NCBI GenBank assembly: GCA_902595635.1
Contig: CACJQT010000003.1
Span: forward strand, 1-64,000
Origin: an uncultured Pelagibacteraceae bacterium
GTDB taxonomy: Bacteria; Pseudomonadota; Alphaproteobacteria; Pelagibacterales; Pelagibacteraceae
Direction: 5' to 3'
DNA length: 64,000 nt
The position numbers were made by a program, and so were the translations under genes. Numbering within the stretch: position 1 is the first letter of the stretch; the number at the start of each line of letters is the position of its first letter. The notes below the pieces were generated by a model, which saw nothing but the letters and a program-made list of their open reading frames with translations, had not been told where the DNA came from and did not search any database. Shown here piece by piece: positions 45,566 through 55,238 of this stretch.

Positions 45566-45598
45566 ATAAATCATCAAAAAAATAGTACTAATTGCGAT

Positions 45599-45660
45599 TG
45601 ATTATCAATTGCGACAATATTGCAATTGATAATCATTTTCATTGAGAATAGTTATCATCC
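45599..45660 (+). promoter_or_regulatory. Fur-type operator region with a 14-nt inverted repeat upstream of fbpA
   Basis: TGATTATCAATTGC and GCAATTGATAATCA form a perfect 14-nt inverted repeat with a 9-nt spacer (45599-45635). The right arm runs into ATTGATAATCATTTTCATTG and GAGAATAGTTATCAT, which resemble overlapping Fur boxes (GATAAT-type repeats). It lies 50-110 nt upstream of the fbpA start. Iron-responsive repression of the fbp transporter is the obvious reading; the regulator could be Fur or another family member. Confidence 0.7.
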
Positions 45661-45710
45661 GCATTGCAGGACAAATTACGTTTAATATAAATTTAAATTT
45701 AAGGAGTAGA

Positions 45711-46733
45711 ATGAGAAAATTAACAATAATTTCATTGTTTTTTGCTTTAATTTCAAGTTTTACGATAGCAGCTGAGGTCAATATTTTTAGTGCAAGACAC
45801 TATGATTCTGACATTCAATTATATGAAAAGTTCACAGCAGCAACAGGAATTAAAGTAAACGTAGTATCGGGTAAAGATAAAGCCCTGCAGAAAAGAATTA
45901 CTGAAGAGGGAGCAGACTGTGTTGGAGATTTATACATCACAGCTGATGCTGGAAGATTAGGTGCATTTGCAGCTAAAGGTATGATGCAAAATGCAGGTTG
46001 GTCAAAAGCAATTAAGGACGCAGTTCCTGCACAATTTAGATCTGCTAAATGGACTGGAATAGCTAAAAGAGCAAGAATAATTTATTATTCACCTGAAAGA
46101 GTAAATGCAAACGAACTTAATGGCATGACTTACGAAGGTCTAGCTGATCCAAAATGGAAAGGTAGATTAGTAATAAGAAAATCTAACAACATTTATAACC
46201 AATCTCTAGTTGCTTCACTAGTTAAAAATAATGGTAAAGCAAAAACTGCAGAATGGTCTAAAGCTGTTGTAGCAAATATGGCCAGAACTCCTAAAGGTAA
46301 CGACCGTGCTCAAATCATGGCCGTTGCGGCTGGAGAAGCTGATATTGCTGTTGCAAACACTTATTATCATGCGTTGATGTTATCTGGAAAAAAAGGTGCC
46401 GAACAACAAGAAGCGGCAAAAAAAGTAATGCCTTTTTTCCCTAATCAACAAGACAGAGGAACACATATTAATATTAGTGGAGCTGGTATGCTTAAACACG
46501 CACCAAACAAAGCTAATGCAGTAAAATTAGTTGAGTTTTTATTATCAGAAGAGGCTCAAAATCATATTGTAAATAATACTTTTGAGTATCCAATGATCGG
46601 TGGTGTAACACCTAATGATTTAGTTCCAGGCAAAGAGATGAACTTTGTAATGGATACTAAAACAAGTGTTAAGTCATACGGTGCAAAACAAGCAGATGCA
46701 TTGGAAGTAATGTTGGCTGCCGGATGGAAGTAA
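45711..46733 (+). CDS. fbpA: Iron(III) ABC transporter substrate-binding protein
   Basis: Periplasmic ferric-iron receptor. The track ORF begins at 45642, but the ATG at 45711 follows AAGGAG and yields a proper signal peptide (RKLTIISLFFALISSFTIAA, cleavage near residue 20), giving 340 aa. The mature start 'EVNIFSARHYDSDIQLYEKF' and the adjacent tyrosine pair in 'VANTYYHALMLSG' near residue 220 match FbpA/FutA proteins, where such tyrosines bind Fe3+. It sits behind Fur-like boxes and ahead of fbpB/fbpC, separated by a 57-aa ORF and a hairpin. Confidence 0.93.
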   Translation: MRKLTIISLFFALISSFTIAAEVNIFSARHYDSDIQLYEKFTAATGIKVNVVSGKDKALQKRITEEGADCVGDLYITADAGRLGAFAAKGMMQNAGWSKAIKDAVPAQFRSAKWTGIAKRARIIYYSPERVNANELNGMTYEGLADPKWKGRLVIRKSNNIYNQSLVASLVKNNGKAKTAEWSKAVVANMARTPKGNDRAQIMAVAAGEADIAVANTYYHALMLSGKKGAEQQEAAKKVMPFFPNQQDRGTHINISGAGMLKHAPNKANAVKLVEFLLSEEAQNHIVNNTFEYPMIGGVTPNDLVPGKEMNFVMDTKTSVKSYGAKQADALEVMLAAGWK

Positions 46734-46907
46734 ATGATAGCTGTTAAAAAAAAATTTACTACGGAAGTTGATTATAATAAATCTTCCAAAGCCTGTCCTG
46801 CATGTGCTTCGGAGGGTGAAAAAATCAATAAACGTGTAAATAATAGAAAATTATCTGAAATTAAAACTAAGGAGGTTCCGCATATCCTAAAAGTATTTAA
46901 TTTTTGA
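46734..46907 (+). CDS. Small CPAC-containing protein within the iron operon (57 aa)
   Basis: ATG at 46734 begins directly after the fbpA stop and ends TGA at 46905-46907; not in the ORF track. The product is basic, with a single CxxC pair in 'SKACPACASEGEKINK' and a C-terminal 'KEVPHILKVFNF'. No TM segment or signal is present. Direct abutment with fbpA and the CxxC motif suggest a real small protein linked to iron handling, for example a metal- or Fe-S-related factor. No family is recognised. Confidence 0.58.
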   Translation: MIAVKKKFTTEVDYNKSSKACPACASEGEKINKRVNNRKLSEIKTKEVPHILKVFNF

Positions 46908-46920
46908 TTTTCTAAAGTTT

Positions 46921-46954
46921 GTGCCTATGGTTTGGTCTCCTAAGCCATAGGCAC
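46921..46954 (+). terminator. Hairpin between fbpA/small ORF and fbpB
   Basis: GTGCCTATGG pairs perfectly with CCATAGGCAC (10 bp, 14-nt loop) and is followed by TTTTGATTTT. It lies inside the iron transporter operon, downstream of the binding-protein part. As with the sugar operon hairpin at 1604, it probably lowers expression of the membrane and ATPase genes relative to the receptor. Confidence 0.78.
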
Positions 46955-46990
46955 TTTTGATTTTCATGATTATAAGGCGGATTATAATAT

Positions 46991-48601
46991 ATGAAATTTA
47001 ATTCCTGGTACCTTTCTTCATTTTTAGTTTCATTTGTTGTTGCAATTCCAATTTTAACTGTATTTGCAAGTTTCTTCCAAGAAACAACTAATTACTTTGA
47101 TATTTTAAAAAATACATTTCTAATTGAATATATTTATAATTCATTAATATTACTTTTAGGAGTTTTAGTTTTTACATTATTCCTAGGTGTTGGCTGTGCA
47201 TATGTAGTTTCATTTTATGATTTTCTAGGCGTTAAATTTTTTAAATGGGCCTTAATATTATCTTTTGCAGTACCTGCTTATATTTATGCTTATTCATTAA
47301 CTGCTTTCTTTGAAAACTTTGGAACACTATACTCAATATTGAAATCTTTATTTGGACCTGGTGAATATAATCAATCCATCCCAAAATTTGATGGTATGCT
47401 TGGTGCTATTTTATCAGTTTCTTTTTCACTATTTGGATATGTTTACGTTCTAACTAGAGCATCTTTTCATTATCAGTCTCAAAATTTAATTGAATTAGGT
47501 CAAAACCTAGGTTTTTCAAAATATAAGTCTTTCTTTACAATCATTTTACCATCTGCAAGACCAGCGATAGTTGCGGGTTTGGCATTAGTTGCTATGGAAA
47601 CATTATCAGATTTTGGAGCAGTATCATTTTTTGGAATAGCAACTCTTACTACTGGAATATATGACTCATGGATATCTTTTGATGATTTAGCTTTTGCAAA
47701 TCAACTCTCATTTTTTTTACTATTATTTATTCTAGGACTTTTTTTTATTGAGAATATCTCAAGAAAAAAAGCTCAATATCACTCTCCAGTTAAGGGAGGA
47801 ATTAAAGAAAAGAAGAAAATTAAATTAAATTTTTCAAAAGGGTTTTTAGCATTCGGATTTTGTTTTTTAGTTTTTTTAGTCAGCTTTTTATTCCCTGTTT
47901 TACAAATGTTGTATTGGACAATAATTTTTCCAAAAAATTTATTTGATTTAAATACTTTTCAATTATTTATAAACACAATTTACCTGGTTTTTTTATCAAG
48001 TGTTGTTCTAGTAATTTTTTCATTTATTTCAAATTATGGAAACAGAGTAACTAAAAGTAAATTCTTAAATTATCTTACAACATTTTCTATTACTGGTTAT
48101 GCAATCCCTGGTGTAATTTTAGCTGTAGCATTCATCACTTTTATTGCTTGGTTTGATAATACTTTTATAAAAGCTTTTGAATTTAATTCTATAAAGAGAG
48201 TATTTATAGGATCTATTTTTGGTTTAGTAATAGTTTATTTTATCAGATTTTATTCATTAGCTTATAACGGTTTGAAAACTGGTTATGAAAGAATAAATAG
48301 GTCAATTGATGAAAGTTCTTATCTTCTTGGTTACTCGAAAATAAAAACTTTTTTAGGAATTCATGTTCCTTATTTAAAAAATTCTGTTTTTCTTATAGGG
48401 ATATTGATTACTATAGAAGTAATAAAAGAATTACCTATAACTTTAATATTGAGACCATTTAACTTTGAAACATTCGCTACAACAGCATATATTTTTGCAT
48501 CTCAAGATCTCTTAGAGGCTGCAGCAGTTCCATCATTATTCTTGATATTAATTGCAAGTACATTTATTTTGATTACGTCTAAATTTATTTTGAAAGACTA
48601 A
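46991..48601 (+). CDS. fbpB: Iron(III) ABC transporter permease (fused two-domain)
   Basis: 536-aa inner-membrane permease with two BPD_transp_1 halves of about six TM segments each. EAA-type coupling loops are 'ELGQNLGFSKYKSFFTIILPSARPAI' in half one (residues about 166-191) and 'DESSYLLGYSKIKTFLGIHVPYLK' in half two (about 440-463). Fused permeases are the rule for FbpB/SfuB systems. A basic linker 'KGGIKEKKKIKLNFSKG' near 273 joins the halves. It overlaps fbpC by one base. Confidence 0.93.
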   Translation: MKFNSWYLSSFLVSFVVAIPILTVFASFFQETTNYFDILKNTFLIEYIYNSLILLLGVLVFTLFLGVGCAYVVSFYDFLGVKFFKWALILSFAVPAYIYAYSLTAFFENFGTLYSILKSLFGPGEYNQSIPKFDGMLGAILSVSFSLFGYVYVLTRASFHYQSQNLIELGQNLGFSKYKSFFTIILPSARPAIVAGLALVAMETLSDFGAVSFFGIATLTTGIYDSWISFDDLAFANQLSFFLLLFILGLFFIENISRKKAQYHSPVKGGIKEKKKIKLNFSKGFLAFGFCFLVFLVSFLFPVLQMLYWTIIFPKNLFDLNTFQLFINTIYLVFLSSVVLVIFSFISNYGNRVTKSKFLNYLTTFSITGYAIPGVILAVAFITFIAWFDNTFIKAFEFNSIKRVFIGSIFGLVIVYFIRFYSLAYNGLKTGYERINRSIDESSYLLGYSKIKTFLGIHVPYLKNSVFLIGILITIEVIKELPITLILRPFNFETFATTAYIFASQDLLEAAAVPSLFLILIASTFILITSKFILKD

Positions 48602-49656
48602 TGGCTAATAATTTTTTTGAAATTGAAAATGTATCTTTTGCTGCTGGTGGGAAAAATAAAGTTAATAATGTTTCTTTAAAAATTGAAAATGAAGGTGAAA
48701 TTGTATGTTTACTTGGCCCCTCTGGCATAGGTAAAACTACAATATTAAGAACTATTGCAGGTTTAGAAAAAATTAATAAAGGTAAAATTAATCTAAAAGG
48801 CAGAACAATTTCTTCTGAAAATATTCATATCGAACCAGAAAATCGTAATATTGCTCTATCATTTCAAGAGAATAGCTTATTTCCTCATTACAATATAGAA
48901 AAGAATATTAATCTTGGTTCAGATAGAGTGAAAGATGATAAAAAAATACAAACTAAAGAAGTAATTAATTTTTTAAACTTAAACAAAATATTAAATAAAT
49001 TTCCACATGAGATTAGTGCCGGTGAAGCCCAAAGAGCCTCTTTAGCAAGGTCATTGGTCTCTCAACCAGATTTACTAATGCTTGATGAGCCTTTATCTAA
49101 TGTAGATCAAAGTTTTAAGGAGGAAATTCAAGTTGAATTAAAGCAAATTTTAACAAATTCTAAAATAACAACAATAATTGTAACACACGATTCTTATGAA
49201 GCTTTTTATCTAGGCAGTAAATGTGGAATAATATTAAATGGTGAATTAAAGCAATATGATGATCCATATAACGTTTATCATTTACCAAATTCAGTAGAAG
49301 TAGTTAATTTTTTAAATAGAGGTACATTAATACCAGCAGAAGTTACCAGTCCGAAAAGTCTTGAAAATGAAGATTTAGGTACAATAACTGGGAATTTCGC
49401 TAGACCGTTTCCAATAGGTTCTAAAGTAAAACTATTAATACAACCAGAGGACTTACAGCATGATGATGCGAGTAATCTCAAACTTGAAGTAGTAGATAGA
49501 AAGTTTAGAGGATCAAATTTTATTTATACATTAAAAACATTAAGTAATAAATTAATACCAGTTTTTGTGCATTCTCATCATATTCATCAACATGAAGTTG
49601 ATGAAAAATTTGGTATAAAAAGACCCATCCATATCGATCATATTGTTTGCTTTTAA
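48601..49656 (+). CDS. fbpC: Iron(III) ABC transporter ATP-binding protein
   Basis: 351-aa ATPase. Walker A is 'GPSGIGKTTILRTIAG' near residue 39, Q-loop 'LSFQENSLFPHYNIEKN' near 89, Walker B 'LLMLDEPLSNVD' near 158 and H-loop 'TTIIVTHDSYEAF' near 192. The signature reads 'EISAGEAQRASLARSL', an unusual SAGE in place of the standard SGGQ. A TOBE-like C-terminal domain from about 240 ('VKLLIQPEDLQ') may sense metabolites or iron. It is the last fbp gene. Confidence 0.94.
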   Translation: MANNFFEIENVSFAAGGKNKVNNVSLKIENEGEIVCLLGPSGIGKTTILRTIAGLEKINKGKINLKGRTISSENIHIEPENRNIALSFQENSLFPHYNIEKNINLGSDRVKDDKKIQTKEVINFLNLNKILNKFPHEISAGEAQRASLARSLVSQPDLLMLDEPLSNVDQSFKEEIQVELKQILTNSKITTIIVTHDSYEAFYLGSKCGIILNGELKQYDDPYNVYHLPNSVEVVNFLNRGTLIPAEVTSPKSLENEDLGTITGNFARPFPIGSKVKLLIQPEDLQHDDASNLKLEVVDRKFRGSNFIYTLKTLSNKLIPVFVHSHHIHQHEVDEKFGIKRPIHIDHIVCF

Positions 49657-49682
49657 ATTTAATTGTATACATTACATTAAGT

Positions 49683-52121
49683 ATGAAGGAGTTACCAAAA
49701 AGTACTAAAGTAGTAGTTATTGGCGGAGGTGTTGCAGGAACATCTTGCGCTTATCATTTAGCTAAATTTGGATGGAAAGATGTAATATTGCTTGAGAGAG
49801 ATCAATTAACATCAGGAACTACTTGGCACGCCGCAGGTCTTCTAGGTCAATTAGGTGCATCATCTACAATTACCAAAATTAGAAAATATTCTTTAGATCT
49901 TTATAAAGAATTAGAAAAGACTACAGGATTATCAACCGGGATGAAGCAAAATGGAGCAATTACAGTTGCATCTACTAAAGATAGAATGCAAGAATTGCTA
50001 AGACAAGCAACCACGGCTCAATTGTCTGACGTTGAAGTAGAAGTTTTAGATCATAAAAGACTAAAAGAATTATATCCAGTAATCCATAGTGAAGATCTTG
50101 TAGGTGGTGTTTACATGCCAAAAGATGGACAAGCAGATCCTGTTGGAGTTACTAACGTTCTTGCAAAAGCTGCAAGAATGGAAGGTGCTCAAATTTTTGA
50201 AAAAACCCCTGTAAAAAAAATACTTACAAAGAATTCAAGAATAAGTGGAGTAGAAACAGAAAAAGGAATTATAGATTGTGAGTATGTAGTTATGGCTACA
50301 GGAATGTGGTCTAGACAACTAGGTGAAGAAATTAATGTTAGCGTTCCTTTATACCCAAATGAACATTTTTATATAATCACCGAGCCAATGAAAGATTTAC
50401 CCCAAAATCTTCCTGTTTTAAGAGATTATAATGCTTGTTTATATTTGAAAGAAGATGCAGGGAAAATGCTTGTTGGAATTTTTGAACCAAATGCAAAACC
50501 AGCATTTAAGGAGACGGGAAGAGTGCCCGATGACTTTTCTTTCGGCGAACTTCCTGATGATTTTGACCATTTTGAACCATATTTAGAAAAATCATTTCAT
50601 AGATTACCAATGTTAGAGAGTGCAGGAATTAGAAAATTTTTCTCAGGCCCAGAATCTTTTACTCCAGATACGCAATACTTATTAGGAGAAACTCCTGAAG
50701 TTAAAAACCTTTACACGTGTTGTGGCTTTAATAGCATCGGAATTGCTAGCTCAGGAGGAGCGGGCAGAGTAACAGCTGAATGGATGATGAACGGACATAT
50801 AAATGAGGATTTATTTTCATTAGATATTAAAAGATTTCAGAAATTTCACTCTTCAAAAAATTTTATTATGGAAAGAGTTACAGAAACACTCGGTGATTTG
50901 TATGGAATGCATTGGCCATTTAAACAGCACAATACATCAAGAAATCAAAAGCTTTTACCTTATCACGAGGAATTAAAAAATGCTGGAGCTTGTTTTGGAG
51001 TTGCGGGAGGTTTTGAAAGACCAATGTGGTATTCATTAAATGGTAAAGAACCTAAGTATGAATATAGTTTTAATTATCAAAATTGGTACCCATCAGCAAA
51101 GCATGAAACTTTGAATGCAAGAAAAAATGTTGGACTTTTTGATTTTTCAACTTTTTCAAAGTTTGATTTAAAAGGGGAAAAAACTCATCAAGAACTTCAA
51201 AAGTTATGTACCGCTAACATTAAAAACGAAATTGGTAAAACAACATATACACATATGCTGAATGAAGATGGTGGAATAGAAACAGATTTAACTGTTGTAT
51301 GTATGGATAAAAACTTTTTTAGAGTTGTAAGCTCTGCAGCTACAAGAGAACACGATAAATACCATATCTTAAAATATTTAGATGAAGACGTATCTTTTAA
51401 AGATGTAACAGAGGATATTTGTTGTCTAGGACTATTTGGTCCAAAGAGTAGGGAGATGATCTCGAAAATAAGCAATGATGATTTTAGTAACGATAAATTT
51501 AAATTTGGAACTGGAAAGTTCATAATGATAAATGGTGTTAAAGTTTGGGCTCAACGACTTTCTTACGTTGGTGAATTAGGATTTGAGCTTTATGTTGACT
51601 CAAGTTTAGCTAAGGATTTATATGAAATTCTAATTGAAGAGGGAAAAAACTTCGAACTATCTCATTGTGGAATGCATGCAATGGATATTATGAGAATGGA
51701 AAGTGGATTTGTTCATTGGGGACATGATATTTCACCTGAAGAAAATCAGTATCAAGCAGGTCTAAAATTTGCAATTAGTTATAAAAAAAATGTCAACTTT
51801 ATTGGAAAAGATGCTTTATTGAAAATTAAAGACCAAAAATTAGATAAGAGGATGATGATGTTTACTCTTAAAGACAGCAAACCTGGTGAGCCACTTTTAC
51901 TACATGAAGAACCTATTTATATGGATGACAAAATAATTGGTAGAACAACTTCAGGAAATTATTCTTTTTGTTATGATAAAAATCTTTCTTTTGGATATGT
52001 CAATTCTGGAAATACAGTTGAAACATTAAAAGACAAAAATATATATATTGAAATTGAAAAACAAAAGTATCCAGTTGAAGTATTAGAAAAGCCTTTAAAC
52101 AATAAAGATTTTAAGAACTAA
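49683..52121 (+). CDS. Dimethylglycine/sarcosine dehydrogenase-type flavoprotein with GcvT domain (copy 2)
   Basis: The track ORF begins at 49647 within fbpC; the ATG at 49683 gives a normal N-terminus and an 812-aa protein. 'KVVVIGGGVAGTSCAYHLAK' near residue 9 and '[15 protein letters not shown]' near 42 show FAD binding with the covalent-FAD His. The GcvT half starts about 430 ('LNARKNVGLFDFSTFSKF') and has 'GMHAMDIMRMESGFVHWGHD'. It is a clear paralogue of the DMGDH at 35.7 kb but has a different substrate-channel sequence, so the two may split dimethylglycine and sarcosine, or act on another N-methyl amine. No ETF gene adjoins it. Confidence 0.87.
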   Translation: MKELPKSTKVVVIGGGVAGTSCAYHLAKFGWKDVILLERDQLTSGTTWHAAGLLGQLGASSTITKIRKYSLDLYKELEKTTGLSTGMKQNGAITVASTKDRMQELLRQATTAQLSDVEVEVLDHKRLKELYPVIHSEDLVGGVYMPKDGQADPVGVTNVLAKAARMEGAQIFEKTPVKKILTKNSRISGVETEKGIIDCEYVVMATGMWSRQLGEEINVSVPLYPNEHFYIITEPMKDLPQNLPVLRDYNACLYLKEDAGKMLVGIFEPNAKPAFKETGRVPDDFSFGELPDDFDHFEPYLEKSFHRLPMLESAGIRKFFSGPESFTPDTQYLLGETPEVKNLYTCCGFNSIGIASSGGAGRVTAEWMMNGHINEDLFSLDIKRFQKFHSSKNFIMERVTETLGDLYGMHWPFKQHNTSRNQKLLPYHEELKNAGACFGVAGGFERPMWYSLNGKEPKYEYSFNYQNWYPSAKHETLNARKNVGLFDFSTFSKFDLKGEKTHQELQKLCTANIKNEIGKTTYTHMLNEDGGIETDLTVVCMDKNFFRVVSSAATREHDKYHILKYLDEDVSFKDVTEDICCLGLFGPKSREMISKISNDDFSNDKFKFGTGKFIMINGVKVWAQRLSYVGELGFELYVDSSLAKDLYEILIEEGKNFELSHCGMHAMDIMRMESGFVHWGHDISPEENQYQAGLKFAISYKKNVNFIGKDALLKIKDQKLDKRMMMFTLKDSKPGEPLLLHEEPIYMDDKIIGRTTSGNYSFCYDKNLSFGYVNSGNTVETLKDKNIYIEIEKQKYPVEVLEKPLNNKDFKN

Positions 52122-52992
52122 TTTTCTTCTTCCTACTTTCGGCCTGAATAAATAAAACTCCAAAAACTATTATTCCAATTACTCCAAAAGTTTTATTAAA
52201 ATCAAAAGGCACTCCAAATATATAAAAATTGATTAATGTTGACCAAATTAATTGTGAATATTGAAAATTAGTTACAAAAGATAAATTTGATAATTGAATT
52301 GCAAATATAATTAAAAGATGACTAGTAAAACCTAATACACCTAAAAATATCAACCAAACCCACAAACTTTTATTTGCAATAGGAGTCCAGTCTAATATTA
52401 CATAAATAGAGAAAACAATAGCCCCTACAACAGCAGCATAAAATAACGCCACTAAAGGATCATTATTACCAGAAATAAATTTTGTAAAAAATTGATATAA
52501 AGCCCAACATACTGGTGGTACCAAAGGAAAAATTAAGTCTAAACTTAAAACTTTCATACTTGGACTCATTGAATAAATTATACACCCAAAGCTTAACAAC
52601 ATTAAAATTATACCTTTAGGTGAAAGAATATCTTTTAAAAATAATGCTGTTAAAATTGATACTATTAATGGAGCTGAGAAAAACACTACATAGATATCTA
52701 CAAGGTCAAATTTTTGTAAAGAATGAATGAAAAAAAAAGTAGCAAAAACCATTAATATAGATCTAATAATATTAATTTTAAAATTGCTTTTTAAGTTTAA
52801 CTTAGGTTTTAATATTGCGAATAAAATTAAAATAATGACAAAGTGAAAAAAAAATCTACCCCAAATTACTTGATTTAATGGCATTAATGTTCCCAGATAT
52901 TTTGCAGTAGAATCTTGGCAAACTAAAATAAAAAATCCAGATATAGATAAAATTATAACTTTGGTAATAGATTTATTTTTTAATAAATTCAT
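52111..52992 (-). CDS. DMT-superfamily (EamA) permease
   Basis: 293-aa inner-membrane carrier with ten predicted TM segments arranged as two EamA repeats of five. 'FILVCQDSTAKYLGTLMPLNQVIWGRFFFHF' (residues about 21-51) and 'SAPLIVSILTALFLKDILSPKGIILML' are characteristic of the repeat ends. The tail Lys-rich 'SRKKKI' is cytoplasmic. Substrates of such exporters or importers include amino acids and metabolites; this one is unknown. Its 3' end overlaps DMGDH copy 2 by 11 nt tail to tail. Confidence 0.88.
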   Translation of the reverse strand: MNLLKNKSITKVIILSISGFFILVCQDSTAKYLGTLMPLNQVIWGRFFFHFVIILILFAILKPKLNLKSNFKINIIRSILMVFATFFFIHSLQKFDLVDIYVVFFSAPLIVSILTALFLKDILSPKGIILMLLSFGCIIYSMSPSMKVLSLDLIFPLVPPVCWALYQFFTKFISGNNDPLVALFYAAVVGAIVFSIYVILDWTPIANKSLWVWLIFLGVLGFTSHLLIIFAIQLSNLSFVTNFQYSQLIWSTLINFYIFGVPFDFNKTFGVIGIIVFGVLFIQAESRKKKISS

Positions 52993-53007
52993 AATTTTGA
53001 TTAAATT

Positions 53008-54081
53008 TTAGACTGAACTAAGATTATCTAAAATTTTTTTTGAACACTGTTCTGTATTACTAGAGCCTTGAAGATCTTTTGTTCGACTGTTTTTATCTTT
53101 AAGAGTTAATTCAATTGATTTTACTATTCTATCAGAAGCTTCTTTTTCACCTAAGTAATCCAACATCATTGCAGCTGACCAAATTTGACCCACTGGATTT
53201 GCTATCCCTTGGCCCGCAATATCTGGCGCAGATCCATGTACAGGTTCAAATAATGATGGATACTTATTAGTTGGATTTATATTTCCAGACGGTGCAATTC
53301 CAATTGTTCCAGTACATGCCGGTCCTAGATCTGATAAAATATCACCAAAAAGGTTTGATGCGACTATCACATCAAATCGTTCAGGACTTAAAACAAATCT
53401 AGCAGCTAATATATCAATGTGATACTGATCAGTTTCCACATCAGAATAATTCTTTTTATTCTCATTAAATCTTTCGTCCCAATAAGGCATTGTAATTGAT
53501 ATTCCATTTGATTTCGTTGCACTTGTTATTTTTTTTCTTTTTCTTTTTTTAGCTAATTCAAATGCAAATTGTTGAACTCTATCTATCCCATATTTTGACA
53601 TTACTGTTTCTTGAATAACAACTTCTCTATCAGTTCCTTGATACATTCTCCCACCAACTGATGAATATTCTCCTTCAGTATTTTCTCTAACAATTATCAT
53701 GTCAATATCACCAGGTTTTTTATTAGCTAATGGAGCATTTACACCCTCAAAAAGTTTTACAGGTCTTAAATTAATAAATTGATCAAATTCTCTTCGAAAT
53801 TTTAACAATGATCCCCAAAGGGTTATGTGGTCAGGATATTTATCTGGCATACCAACTGCACCAAAGAAAATTGCATCGTGTTTAATTAATTTATCTTTCC
53901 AATCATCAGGCATCATTTTTCCATGTTTTTCATAATAATCACATGATGCAAAATCATAATCCTCTATATTTAATTTGAATTGATGTTGTTGAGAAATTTC
54001 TTTTAATATTTTTTGTGCTTCAGGTATAACTTCTTTGCCAATGCCGTCACCAGCTATAGAAGCTATAGAATATTCTTTCAT
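53008..54081 (-). CDS. Tartrate/D-malate dehydrogenase (isocitrate/isopropylmalate DH family)
   Basis: 357-aa NAD-dependent beta-decarboxylating dehydrogenase. 'IAGDGIGKEVIPEAQKIL' at the N-terminus, 'INLRPVKLFEGVNAPL' near 101, the substrate loop 'IIVRENTEGEYSSVGGRMY' near 128, 'VIVASNLFGDILSDLG' near 236 and 'FEPVHGSAPDIAGQG' near 275 are conserved. The 'NTEGEYSSVGGR' loop is that of TtuC/DmlA-type enzymes rather than leuB or icd. It may oxidise D-malate or tartrate to pyruvate or glycerate products. It lies 15 nt upstream of the DMT permease and abuts guaC. Confidence 0.87.
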   Translation of the reverse strand: MKEYSIASIAGDGIGKEVIPEAQKILKEISQQHQFKLNIEDYDFASCDYYEKHGKMMPDDWKDKLIKHDAIFFGAVGMPDKYPDHITLWGSLLKFRREFDQFINLRPVKLFEGVNAPLANKKPGDIDMIIVRENTEGEYSSVGGRMYQGTDREVVIQETVMSKYGIDRVQQFAFELAKKRKRKKITSATKSNGISITMPYWDERFNENKKNYSDVETDQYHIDILAARFVLSPERFDVIVASNLFGDILSDLGPACTGTIGIAPSGNINPTNKYPSLFEPVHGSAPDIAGQGIANPVGQIWSAAMMLDYLGEKEASDRIVKSIELTLKDKNSRTKDLQGSSNTEQCSKKILDNLSSV

Positions 54082-55116
54082 CTATTTAGCGAATGTGTCG
54101 TTAAATTGCTTAGTAACTCTGACAAAAGTTGTGCACTTGCTTAATTGTTTTAAAGAGGGTGCCCCAACATATGTACAACTACTTCTTACACCACCTAAAA
54201 TATTTAAAATGGTATCATTAATTTTACCACGGTACTTAACTCTTACTGTTCTGCCTTCGCTACTTCTGTAGTCTGATAGTCCACCATAATGTTTGTTATT
54301 TGCGGTTTCAGAACTTGATCCGTAAAATTCGACATATTTAGAACCATTAGATTTTACTAATTTTCCTTTACCTTCATCATGACCTGCAAACATTCCTCCA
54401 AGCATAACAAAATCAGCTCCTCCACCAAATGCTTTAGCAACATCACCTGGACATGTGCATCCGCCATCTGCAATGATATGTGCACCTAATCCATGAGCAG
54501 CATCAGCGCATTCTATTACTGCACTTAACTGTGGATATCCAACTCCAGTTTGTATTCGTGTCGTACAAACACTACCTGGTCCAATTCCAACTTTAACAAT
54601 ATCTGCACCTGATAAAATTAATTCTTGAGTCATATCAGCAGTAACAACGTTACCTGCTATGATTGTTTTAGTTGGATATTTATCTCTAACAGATTTTAAA
54701 AATTTACTAAAATGCTCTGAGTAACCGTTTGCAACATCAATACAAATAAATTTAATGAAACTAAATTCTTTTAAAACTTTATCTAAATTTTGAAAGTCTT
54801 CTTTTTTTGTTCCAATACTTAAAGCTACATTTGGATATATTGATTTTATTTTTTTAAATTGTTTAATTTTCTTTACATCATGTTGTTTTGTTAAACATGT
54901 AATCATTCCATAATCAGATAATTTTTCAGCAACACCAAGGACGCCTACACCATCCATGTTAGCTGCCATTATAGGAATTCCAGACCATTCGTTTTTACTG
55001 TATTTAAAACGATAGGTTCTCTTTAAATTAACATCTTTTCTACTTTTAAGAGTGCTTCTTTTAGGTCTAAAAAGTACGTCGGAATAATCTAGTTTTAGCT
55101 CTTCTTCAATTCTCAC
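54082..55116 (-). CDS. guaC: GMP reductase
   Basis: NADPH-dependent deamination of GMP to IMP. The track ORF starts at 55134 (ATG), but the GTG at 55116 reproduces the family N-terminus ([20 protein letters not shown]) and gives 344 aa, close to E. coli GuaC. The catalytic Cys is in '[19 protein letters not shown]' near residue 176. '[14 protein letters not shown]' near 47 and '[27 protein letters not shown]' near the end, typical of GuaC rather than IMP dehydrogenase, are present, and there is no CBS domain insert. Confidence 0.93.
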   Translation of the reverse strand: MRIEEELKLDYSDVLFRPKRSTLKSRKDVNLKRTYRFKYSKNEWSGIPIMAANMDGVGVLGVAEKLSDYGMITCLTKQHDVKKIKQFKKIKSIYPNVALSIGTKKEDFQNLDKVLKEFSFIKFICIDVANGYSEHFSKFLKSVRDKYPTKTIIAGNVVTADMTQELILSGADIVKVGIGPGSVCTTRIQTGVGYPQLSAVIECADAAHGLGAHIIADGGCTCPGDVAKAFGGGADFVMLGGMFAGHDEGKGKLVKSNGSKYVEFYGSSSETANNKHYGGLSDYRSSEGRTVRVKYRGKINDTILNILGGVRSSCTYVGAPSLKQLSKCTTFVRVTKQFNDTFAK

Positions 55117-55238
55117 AAAAATGAAGATATACATCCAATGAATGATAATTCAATTTAATAATTGACCTTATTAACGTTGTATTTGAACAATTTTAAAATT
55201 ACTGATTGAATTATAAAAATATATATTAAAGTAAATAA

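Noticed and set aside
45642-45710. N-terminal extension of FbpA in the ORF track
   Set aside because: It would place Arg/Asn-rich residues ahead of a signal peptide and overlap the Fur-like operator; the ATG at 45711 has a clear RBS.
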